From contig JACDBE010000310.1 in the NCBI GenBank assembly GCA_013695075.1, positions 1-8,021 of the forward strand: 8,021 nt of DNA, in the 5' to 3' direction. The DNA is from Acidimicrobiia bacterium (GTDB lineage Bacteria; Actinomycetota; Acidimicrobiia; Spongiisociales; UBA5794). Positions 1 to 6,509 of the stretch are shown piece after piece (position 1 is the stretch's first letter; every line of letters starts with the position of its first letter). The translations under genes were made by a program, and so were the position numbers. Under the pieces are notes generated by a model. That model worked only from the letters and a program-made list of their open reading frames with translations. It did no database searches and was not told where the DNA came from.

Positions 1-1021
<1,021 letters not shown>

Positions 1022-1080
1022 GACGGTGAGATGGTACCGGCCGCGCCACGCCCAACCGTCCCCGTCCGCAGTGGCAGCCA

Positions 1081-1096
1081 CCTAGACCGCTAGGAT
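1081..1096 (+). promoter_or_regulatory. Likely -10 element and small inverted repeat in the typA divergent gap
   Basis: TAGGAT at 1091-1096 matches the actinobacterial TAnnnT -10 pattern, 29 bases before the ATG at 1126. No good -35 was found at 16-18 bp spacing. The hexamer overlaps a perfect inverted repeat, CCTAG-ACCG-CTAGG (1081-1094), in the gap between divergent genes. That is a plausible place for a regulator, but five-base arms can arise by chance. Confidence 0.4.
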
Positions 1097-1125
1097 CAGC
1101 GCCGGCTTTCCCGCAGGAGGAAGCG

Positions 1126-1491
1126 ATGGCCTTCATCATCAGGACGCTGATCGGCGCCGCCGCAGTGTGGGTGGCGGTGGCGGTAGTCGACGGTCTCGAC
1201 TTCTCTGGGAGCATCTGGCAGCTCATCATCATCGGGTTGATCGTGGGGCTGATCAACGCCTTCATCCGACCGCTGGTGACGATGCTCAGCCTGCCGGTGC
1301 TGATCCTCACGTTGGGGTTGTTCTTCCTGGTTATCAATTGGCTGATGTTCGCCCTCGTGGTGTGGCTGGCCGGGCCCGATCGCCTCGATCTCGGTCTCAC
1401 CAGCGCCGACAACCTGTCGACCTTCCTTGGTTCTATCGTCATCACGCTGGTGTCGTGGGGTCTGGCGCTGGTCACCCCGAACAGCCGGTGA
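1126..1491 (+). CDS. Phage holin family (PF04020-like) integral membrane protein
   Basis: 121-residue membrane protein, the usual size for this family. Hydrophobic stretches at about residues 5-22, 31-50, 53-82 and 97-117 suggest four helices. The central signature is NAFIRPL followed by LPVLILTLGLFFLVINWLM, which closely fits the PF04020 family. The family name comes from similarity to holins. Chromosomal actinobacterial members are ordinary inner-membrane proteins of unknown role, and nothing here points to a prophage. The start is well supported: AGGAGG at 1115-1120 lies five bases before the ATG. It diverges from typA and lies 45 bases before the DUF1023 hydrolase, which seems to have its own promoter. 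Function cannot be assigned. Confidence 0.85.
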   Translation: MAFIIRTLIGAAAVWVAVAVVDGLDFSGSIWQLIIIGLIVGLINAFIRPLVTMLSLPVLILTLGLFFLVINWLMFALVVWLAGPDRLDLGLTSADNLSTFLGSIVITLVSWGLALVTPNSR

Positions 1492-1501
1492 TCCAGGGGT
1501 C

Positions 1502-1530
1502 TTGAATCGGCCCTTCGGGGGGCATACCTT
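1502..1530 (+). promoter_or_regulatory. Predicted promoter for a leaderless hydrolase mRNA
   Basis: TTGAAT (1502-1507) and TACCTT (1525-1530) are separated by exactly 17 bp. The -10 ends six bases before the GTG at 1537, so the transcript would start at or next to the start codon. No Shine-Dalgarno precedes that GTG, which fits leaderless initiation, a common mode in Actinobacteria. Confidence 0.5.
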
Positions 1531-1536
1531 CGCGGG

Positions 1537-2994
1537 GTGCCCGTGTACTCCGCGAACCCCGACGAGCTGCGGCTGCTGGCGATGGCGGTCGTTGACGCCA
1601 CCGAGACCGCCATGGGCATAGCCGCCACCGCCATGGCCCTCTCCGGCGACCTGGCACCCGTGGTGGGAACCGAACCGGTGGCGGCATGGGGACAGGACTG
1701 GTCGCACAGCCTGACCGAGCGGGCAGACATCCTCGACTACGCCAGCCCCATTGCCACCACGGTCACCGACGCCAACCACCTCGCCATCACTGGGTCTGCC
1801 GTCGATCATGCCTTCACCACCGCAACACCGATCGGCTGGGGGACCTTCGACGTCCAGGTGTCCGCCGCTCTGGCCGCTGTCTCCTCGATGCTCGCCCATC
1901 AACCGACGACGATCGCCGCCGGGTTCTTAGAGACGCTCGACCCGGCGGTGGCAGCGGCGGTGGCGAGGCGGGCACCCGAGATCGCCGGTGTCGCCGGGCT
2001 TCCGGTGGACATTCTGTTCGCCGCCAACCGCCGCCGCATCGAGTTCGCCATCGAGGACATCGACCACCAGTTGGGCACTGACCCCGGGCCGGACACCGCC
2101 GTGAGGCTCGCCGCCGAGCGGGAAACACTCACCGGGATGCTGGGGCGCACCTTCGTCGTCTTCGACTGGGCGGGCGACGGCCGTATCGCCGAATGGGTTG
2201 GCCCCACCGACGCCGACCACCTCACCGTGCTCCTCCCCGGCACCGGCACCGACAAGCTCGACGTCGACGCCATGGCCGGCAACGCCGAGCGGATGCTCCG
2301 TGTCACCGACGGGGACCTGGCGGTGGTGACCGGATTGGTGTACGACGCCCCCGACTTCGCCGACGCCATCCTCCCCGATGCCGCCGACGCCGGTGCCCAC
2401 GAGCTGGCAGCGCTGGTGGACCTGCTTGCGGTGGACGGCAAACACCTCACCCTGGTGGCCCACTCGTACGGGGCGCTGCTGCTGGGTAAGGCGCTGGCCG
2501 CCGGCCTGGCCGCCGACCTCCCCTCCGACCACGACGTCATCCTCATCGGCTCGGTGGGAACCGGTACGGACCATGCCACCGAGCTGGGCATCGACCCTTT
2601 GCGGCTATGGGTGGGGGAGGCCTGCGACGACGAGGTCGTCCAGGCCGGTAAAGGGGTCGACATGCTGGGCAACCTCTCTGGCGCACCCCAGCCGTTCGGC
2701 ATCTTGGCGGCGGCCGTCGAGGGAACCCTCGGCGCCAAGGTCAACAGCACCTTCGGGACGATACCGAGCGACCCCAAGTTCGGCGCCCGCCTGTTCGATG
2801 CCGGCAGCGGCGGCCATTCCGGCTACCTGGACGCCACGGCGCAACCCATCCCCGGTGCTCCCCCACACTGGGTGGGTATGACCGCATCCATGTCGCTGGC
2901 GGCCATCATCGCCATCGCCACCGGTCGTTGGCGCAGCCACCCGAGCGCTCACCGGAAGCGAGACACCGACGACGAAGAGAGTCCCGACCGCTGA
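1537..2994 (+). CDS. DUF1023-type alpha/beta hydrolase (Abhydrolase_8-like)
   Basis: 485-residue protein. The C-terminal half carries the alpha/beta-hydrolase elements of DUF1023 (PF06259): strand and oxyanion region VLLPGTGTD (residues ~231-239), nucleophile elbow AHSYG with Ser310, a segment WVGEACDDEVV (~358-368) that may supply the acidic residue, and GGHSGYL with His427 as the probable catalytic histidine. The substrate is unknown for this family; a lipid or ester hydrolase is the general expectation. Residues 1-130 form an Ala-rich, mostly helical region that resembles the helical N-terminal parts seen before DUF1023 in other actinobacteria (some WXG100-like), but this is inference. There is no signal peptide. 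GTG at 1537 was chosen from the promoter spacing; a second GTG at 1543 would change only two residues. Its stop codon lies inside the first unit of the operator before the response regulator gene. Confidence 0.85.
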   Translation: MPVYSANPDELRLLAMAVVDATETAMGIAATAMALSGDLAPVVGTEPVAAWGQDWSHSLTERADILDYASPIATTVTDANHLAITGSAVDHAFTTATPIGWGTFDVQVSAALAAVSSMLAHQPTTIAAGFLETLDPAVAAAVARRAPEIAGVAGLPVDILFAANRRRIEFAIEDIDHQLGTDPGPDTAVRLAAERETLTGMLGRTFVVFDWAGDGRIAEWVGPTDADHLTVLLPGTGTDKLDVDAMAGNAERMLRVTDGDLAVVTGLVYDAPDFADAILPDAADAGAHELAALVDLLAVDGKHLTLVAHSYGALLLGKALAAGLAADLPSDHDVILIGSVGTGTDHATELGIDPLRLWVGEACDDEVVQAGKGVDMLGNLSGAPQPFGILAAAVEGTLGAKVNSTFGTIPSDPKFGARLFDAGSGGHSGYLDATAQPIPGAPPHWVGMTASMSLAAIIAIATGRWRSHPSAHRKRDTDDEESPDR

Positions 2995-3033
2995 GCCAGC
3001 TCTCACCAGGATCTCAGCATTCCCTCATACTTC
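2990..3033 (+). promoter_or_regulatory. Four 11-bp direct repeats: predicted response-regulator operator (autoregulation)
   Basis: The core tetramer occurs at 2991 (CTGA, one mismatch), 3002 (CTCA), 3013 (CTCA) and 3024 (CTCA), exactly 11 bp apart. The two middle units begin TCTCA. An 11-bp direct-repeat period is the hallmark of OmpR/PhoB-class dimer sites. As I recall, the MprA box is two 8-bp direct repeats separated by 3 bp, the same period. The first unit overlaps the stop codon of the hydrolase. A -10-like CATACT (3026-3031) lies inside the last unit; if it is used, binding would repress. The same array recurs at 5151-5194. Confidence 0.7.
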
Positions 3034-3064
3034 CCGACGTCGAGGCGGCATGGTGGTGGCAAGA

Positions 3065-3088
3065 TGGCGGCACAGCACACTGCCGTCA
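3065..3088 (+). repeat. Inverted repeat in the response regulator leader
   Basis: TGGCGGCA (3065-3072) and TGCCGTCA (3081-3088) can pair over eight positions, one a G-U in RNA, around an eight-base loop. It lies 22 bases before the ATG at 3111 and could be an mRNA hairpin near the ribosome site or a second operator. There is no U-tract, so it is not a classic terminator. Confidence 0.35.
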
Positions 3089-3110
3089 CCGACCGGGGGG
3101 CCGTTACCGC

Positions 3111-3800
3111 ATGACCGACAGCGCCAGCATCCTCATCATCGAGGACGACCGCGGCGTCCGCCAGGCGCTGGAACGGGCGCTGGTCTTCGAGGGGTACCAG
3201 GTGTCCACCGCCAACGACGGGTCCGAAGGTCTGTCCATGGTGCTCAACCACCCCCCGGACGCCATCGTGCTCGACGTCATGATGCCCATCATCGACGGAT
3301 TGGAGGTGTGCCGGCGGATACGGGCCAGAGGTGACGCCACCCCCATCCTGGTGCTCACCGCCCGCGACACGGTCACCGATCGGGTGGCCGGACTCGACGC
3401 CGGCGCCGACGACTACCTGGTCAAGCCCTTCGCCCTCGACGAGCTGCTGGCACGGCTGCGGGCTCTGCTGCGGCGGGCCACCGGGTCGACGACCGAGGTC
3501 CACCGGGTGGACGACCTCGAGGTGAACGTCGGCACGCGGCAGGTGACCCGGGCTGGAGTCCCCATCGATCTCACCAAGACCGAGTTCGATCTGTTGGAGC
3601 TGCTCATCGAGAACCCGGGCAAGGTGCTCAACCGCGCCGTCATCTACGAGCGCATCTGGGGATACGACTTCGAGACCACCTCCAACTCGCTCGACGTCTA
3701 CGTCGGCTACCTGCGCCGCAAGACCGAGCCGGAGGACGCCCCAAGGCTGATCCACACCGTGCGCGGAGTCGGCTACGTCATTCGTTCCGCGGCGTCGTGA
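3111..3800 (+). CDS. OmpR/PhoB-class response regulator, MprA-like
   Basis: 229-residue DNA-binding response regulator. Receiver domain at residues ~6-118: acidic pocket EDD (11-13), phosphoacceptor Asp55 in IVLDVMMP, switch Thr83 in LTARD, and Lys105 in DYLVKPF. Winged-helix domain at ~132-226 with TKTEFDLLELL, the recognition-helix region, VYVGYLRRKTE and the terminal wing HTVRGVGYVIR. From memory it is close to M. tuberculosis MprA over both domains. An open frame extends upstream to 2928, but ATG 3111 is the right start: it yields the family's normal N-terminus (MTDSASILIIEDD), and the upstream part would lie across the operator. The Shine-Dalgarno is poor (a G-run at 3095-3100). It is the first gene of an operon with the kinase at 3797, overlapping it by four bases. 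The 11-bp repeats upstream suggest autoregulation. Confidence 0.95.
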   Translation: MTDSASILIIEDDRGVRQALERALVFEGYQVSTANDGSEGLSMVLNHPPDAIVLDVMMPIIDGLEVCRRIRARGDATPILVLTARDTVTDRVAGLDAGADDYLVKPFALDELLARLRALLRRATGSTTEVHRVDDLEVNVGTRQVTRAGVPIDLTKTEFDLLELLIENPGKVLNRAVIYERIWGYDFETTSNSLDVYVGYLRRKTEPEDAPRLIHTVRGVGYVIRSAAS

Positions 3801-5140
3801 CGCTCCGGGCCCGACTGGCGCTGGTGACGGCTGCGGTGGCGGCCATCGTGGTGGTCACCGGGGTGGTGGTGGCGCGCACCGTGGCCAGAGGTGAGCTGCT
3901 CAGCGGCATCGACGCCAGCCTGGTGGATCGCGCCGCCGCCCTGGGTCGGGGCACGCTGGGGCTGGGCGGGTCCCGGTCGCTGACCGAGCCGGGACCGGAA
4001 GACCCGTTCGGGCGGGCGCTGCGCGGCTTCGATGCGCTCTACCTCCAGGTCATCACCGCCGAAGGAGAGACGGCGGCGCCTTCCAACCAGACCGTCGAGC
4101 TCCCGGTGAGCGAGGAGGATCTGGCGGTGGCTCGAGGGGACCGACGCCGCCAGGTGCGTTCGGTGGACACCGGCGCCGGGCCGATGCGCCTGCTCACCGC
4201 CCAGGTGGGCGAGGGTGCCATCCAGGTGGCACGATCCCTCGACGAGTTCGATCAGACCATGCGGGGCATCACCCTGCGCCTTGTCGTGGTGGGCATCGCC
4301 GGGATCGTCGCCGCCGGGGTGCTCGGGCTGTGGGTGACACGCAGCGCCCTACGCCCGGTGGACGAGCTGACCAGGACCGTGGAGCACGTCACCGCCACCA
4401 ACGACCTCGACACCGCCATCACCGTCGATCGCACCGACGAGGTGGGGCGGCTCGCCACCGGCTTCAACAAGATGATGCAGGGTCTGCGGCGATCGCGCCT
4501 CGATCAGGAGCGACTGGTGCGCGACGCCGGCCATGAGCTGCGCACGCCGCTCACCGCGCTGCGCACCAACATCGAGCTGCTGGCCAAGTCGGACGGGGAG
4601 CCGGTCGAGCATCGCCGCCGCCTGGTCGCCGCCGCCACCGAGGAGATCGAGGAGCTGTCGACCCTGGTGAGTGTGCTGGTCACGCTCGCCGCCGACCACG
4701 ACGCCGGCGCCGAGCCGGTGACGAACGTGGATCTGGGCGAGCTGGCCGGCGAGGTGGTGGCCCGCTTCCAGCGCCGCAGTGGGCGCACCATCACCCTCGA
4801 CGCCAACCACAGCGTCGTTTCCGGGCGGGCCCCTTCCCTGGAACGGGCCATCTCCAACCTGGTGGACAATGCCCTCAAGTGGAGCCCACCGCAGTCGACG
4901 GTGCGGGTGTCGGTTTCGGGCAACAGCGTCTCGGTCTCCGATGCCGGCCCCGGGATCGGAGACGCTGACAAGCCCCGGGTGTTCGACCGCTTCTACCGCT
5001 CCGCCGCGGCACGCACCACCCCCGGTTCTGGGCTGGGATTGGCCATCGTGGCCAACGTGGCGGAGGGCCACGGCGGCTCGGTGTTCGTCGAGGATTCCCC
5101 CGAGGGTGGAGCCACGGTTGGGTTCCGGCTCCCCGGGTGA
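3797..5140 (+). CDS. Membrane sensor histidine kinase, MprB-like
   Basis: 447-residue kinase that should phosphorylate the regulator encoded just before it. Layout: membrane helix ~8-28, extracytoplasmic sensor ~29-157 with no recognised fold, second helix ~160-181, HAMP ~182-234, HisKA with phosphoacceptor His246 in DAGHELRTPLTALRTN, then HATPase_c with N-box NLVDN (354-358), G1 DAGPGIG (382-388), F-box VFDRFYRS (395-402) and G2 GSGLGLAI (410-417). All catalytic motifs are intact. The H-box reads DAGHELRTP, as I recall for MprB, where many kinases have DASHELRTP. The start is GTG 3797, inside the GTGA overlap with the regulator stop, which implies translational coupling. The loop between the helices is arginine- and acid-rich. 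The natural signal is unknown; by analogy with MprAB it would be envelope stress. The exported-protein gene follows after a 106-bp gap holding a regulator-type operator. Confidence 0.95.
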   Translation: MTLRARLALVTAAVAAIVVVTGVVVARTVARGELLSGIDASLVDRAAALGRGTLGLGGSRSLTEPGPEDPFGRALRGFDALYLQVITAEGETAAPSNQTVELPVSEEDLAVARGDRRRQVRSVDTGAGPMRLLTAQVGEGAIQVARSLDEFDQTMRGITLRLVVVGIAGIVAAGVLGLWVTRSALRPVDELTRTVEHVTATNDLDTAITVDRTDEVGRLATGFNKMMQGLRRSRLDQERLVRDAGHELRTPLTALRTNIELLAKSDGEPVEHRRRLVAAATEEIEELSTLVSVLVTLAADHDAGAEPVTNVDLGELAGEVVARFQRRSGRTITLDANHSVVSGRAPSLERAISNLVDNALKWSPPQSTVRVSVSGNSVSVSDAGPGIGDADKPRVFDRFYRSAAARTTPGSGLGLAIVANVAEGHGGSVFVEDSPEGGATVGFRLPG

Positions 5141-5150
5141 AGCGTGGGTT

Positions 5151-5194
5151 TCTCATCAGCCTCTCAGCCTGTCCTCAGCGGCTCTTCACCGCCC
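5151..5194 (+). promoter_or_regulatory. Second array of four 11-bp direct repeats, before the exported-protein gene
   Basis: Core CTCA occurs at 5152, 5163 and 5174, then TTCA at 5185, all exactly 11 bp apart; units begin TCTCA, TCTCA, CCTCA and CTTCA. Period and core match the array at 2990-3033. A -10-like TATGTC lies at 5203-5208, so the last repeats would cover the -35 zone. That is the usual placement for activation by an OmpR-class regulator. I infer that the adjacent response regulator switches on the gene at 5247. Confidence 0.7.
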
Positions 5195-5246
5195 TCGGCG
5201 ACTATGTCTCCATCAACCTGAAAGACATGAACGAAAGGTGCGAGCC

Positions 5247-5819
5247 ATGCGCAAGTTTCTCGTCGCGCTGATCGCGGTGGGCGTCATCGCCGCCGGCGGC
5301 GCCATCTACGCCGCCAACCGCGACTCGTCCGCCACCCCGGCCCCCACCACTTCTGGCGACAATGACACGGGCGCGGAGGCATCCGACGGCTCCGCCAGGG
5401 ACAGCCAGTCCCGGGGTGGGTCGAGCCTGGTAGCCGAGGTGCTGGACGGGCTGGTGGCCGACGACACCATCACCGAAGCCCAAGCCGTCGCCATCGAAGC
5501 CGCCCTCGAGGCGAGACGTCAGGAGGCGCGCGACCGCATCGAGGCGGGCCGGGAAGGGCAGGCCGGTGACCGCAACGGCGGTGCCGGCGGGCAGGAAGAG
5601 CTGCTCGACGACGGGGTCATCGACGCCGACGAGCTGGCGGCGCTGCCCGATGATCATCTGCTCAACGACCCCAACGGCCCCGCCGCCGCCTACCTGGACG
5701 ACGGCCAGCTCACCCAGGATGAGCTCGACCAGATCGACACCGAGTCCTTCCCGGCGACGCCGGGCGGCGGTCACGGCGAAGATCACGAGTCATCCAGCGA
5801 CACCGACACACCCTCGTAG
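5247..5819 (+). CDS. Small exported or membrane-anchored acidic protein with three short repeats
   Basis: 190-residue protein with no family I can name. N-terminus: MRK then a hydrophobic stretch to about residue 22, a signal peptide or membrane anchor. No lipobox Cys and no clean A-x-A site is seen. Residues ~24-60 are a Ser/Thr/Pro/Asp/Gly linker, then come a helical segment LVAEVLDGLVADDTITEAQ (61-79) and two acidic segments, LLDDGVIDADELAAL (119-133) and YLDDGQLTQDELDQI (149-163). These share a pattern x-x-D/A-D-G/D-x-I/L-T/D, so the core seems built from three copies of a helix-turn motif. ITEAQ recalls the LTxxQ motif of CpxP/Spy and similar motifs in secreted actinobacterial proteins, but homology is unproven. 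The tail is Gly/His/Asp/Ser rich. AAAGGTG at 5234-5240 lies six bases before the ATG. Preceded by a predicted operator of the upstream regulator, it is probably an output or feedback partner of the kinase. Confidence 0.75.
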   Translation: MRKFLVALIAVGVIAAGGAIYAANRDSSATPAPTTSGDNDTGAEASDGSARDSQSRGGSSLVAEVLDGLVADDTITEAQAVAIEAALEARRQEARDRIEAGREGQAGDRNGGAGGQEELLDDGVIDADELAALPDDHLLNDPNGPAAAYLDDGQLTQDELDQIDTESFPATPGGGHGEDHESSSDTDTPS

Positions 5820-5854
5820 CCCCCGCCGACGTGGGAATCATTGGTGACGGGGGC
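5819..5854 (+). terminator. G+C-rich hairpin after the exported-protein gene; possible terminator
   Basis: GCCCCCG (5819-5825) pairs perfectly with CGGGGGC (5848-5854) around a 22-base loop, starting in the last base of the stop codon. No U-tract follows. It overlaps the predicted promoter of the next gene, so it may be a weak terminator or chance in a G+C-rich gap. Confidence 0.35.
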
Positions 5855-5869
5855 GCCGGTCCCTAAGCT
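5841..5869 (+). promoter_or_regulatory. Predicted promoter of the membrane protein gene
   Basis: TTGGTG (5841-5846) and TAAGCT (5864-5869) are exactly 17 bp apart. Transcription would start near 5876, giving a leader of about 22 bases containing AAGGAG (5888-5893). Confidence 0.5.
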
Positions 5870-5898
5870 CGGGGAACCGCGCTTACCAAGGAGCCCCC

Positions 5899-6417
5899 AT
5901 GCACATCGGCAGAGTCGTCGCCCTCCTCGGCGTCGTCATCGGCGTCATCGGCCTCTTCCTCAAAGCCCTCACCAGCCCCGGCGAGTCGGTGCTCGAGGCA
6001 CTGTCCGAGAGCGTGGAGACAATGCCCGCCGGGCTCCCCACCATCTGGGGCGGATTGGATACCTGGGCGCAGGTAGCGGTGGTTGTGGCCATCCTCATCG
6101 TGCTCGCCCTGGTGTTCCAGCCTCCCCGGGACCAATCGTTCACCAAGGCCGGAGCCGGCATCGTCACCCTCATCGGGGTGGCGCTCACCGCATACGCCGT
6201 CACCAAGTGGCTCGAGGCGGGAGACAACGCCGACGCCCTCAGCGCCGGCTTCGAGCAGGTCTTCGACGCCGGCGGCATCCCCGAGGCCTTCGACGTGGCC
6301 ACCGGGCCCGGCTTCATCGTGCTGATCGTGGGCACCCTGCTGGTCACCATCGGCGGCCTGCTCGGGCTGCGCACCCGCACCGACACCGGCACCGCTGCCC
6401 CACCCAGCCGGTCGTGA
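5899..6417 (+). CDS. Four-helix membrane protein of unknown function
   Basis: 172 residues; I do not recognise the family. Hydrophobic segments at about 5-23, 56-73, 84-103 and 137-157 give four helices. Between helices 1 and 2 is a ~30-residue acidic loop, and between helices 3 and 4 a ~33-residue loop (KWLEAGDNADALSAGFEQ onward). The short 2-3 connection (QPPRDQSFTK) and the C-terminal tail (RTRTDTGTAAPPSRS) hold the positive charges, so both ends and this turn are predicted cytoplasmic. The start is firm: AAGGAG five bases before the ATG, below a 17-bp-spaced promoter. It probably forms its own transcription unit, lying 79 bases after the exported acidic protein. I saw no catalytic motif. 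It could be a small envelope or stress-associated protein, but that is a guess from context. Confidence 0.75.
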   Translation: MHIGRVVALLGVVIGVIGLFLKALTSPGESVLEALSESVETMPAGLPTIWGGLDTWAQVAVVVAILIVLALVFQPPRDQSFTKAGAGIVTLIGVALTAYAVTKWLEAGDNADALSAGFEQVFDAGGIPEAFDVATGPGFIVLIVGTLLVTIGGLLGLRTRTDTGTAAPPSRS

Positions 6418-6473
6418 TCCGCCGCCGGCACCAGCGGTAAGCCAGGCGTCGGGACGGGGCCCCCTGGTCGTGG

Positions 6474-6502
6474 TTGTCGACGCCGGCGCCGGCGACCATG
6501 CT
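6474..6502 (+). promoter_or_regulatory. Possible metY promoter with a 14-bp palindrome in its spacer
   Basis: TTGTCG (6474-6479) and CATGCT (6497-6502) are 17 bp apart. The -10 ends seven bases before ATG 6510, consistent with a leaderless mRNA, although both hexamers are weak. The spacer contains a perfect 14-bp palindrome (6481-6494, CGCCGGCGCCGGCG), a possible repressor site or simple G+C bias. Confidence 0.3.
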
Positions 6503-6509
6503 GGGGGAC

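Noticed and set aside
1126..1491. Prophage or lysis cassette suggested by the 'phage holin family' name
   Set aside because: There is no endolysin, integrase or phage structural gene nearby, and the family is widespread in bacterial chromosomes.
1510..1524. GCCC-TTCG-GGG hairpin after the membrane gene as a terminator
   Set aside because: It has only three to four pairs and no U-tract, and it lies in the spacer of the predicted hydrolase promoter.
2928..3110. In-frame 61-codon N-terminal extension of the response regulator from ATG 2928
   Set aside because: It overlaps the end of the hydrolase and the operator array, is Arg/Pro-rich, and the family starts at ATG 3111.
4779..5246. 156-codon in-frame upstream extension of the exported protein
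   Set aside because: It runs within the kinase gene in another frame. ATG 5247 has a ribosome site and begins a clear hydrophobic export signal.
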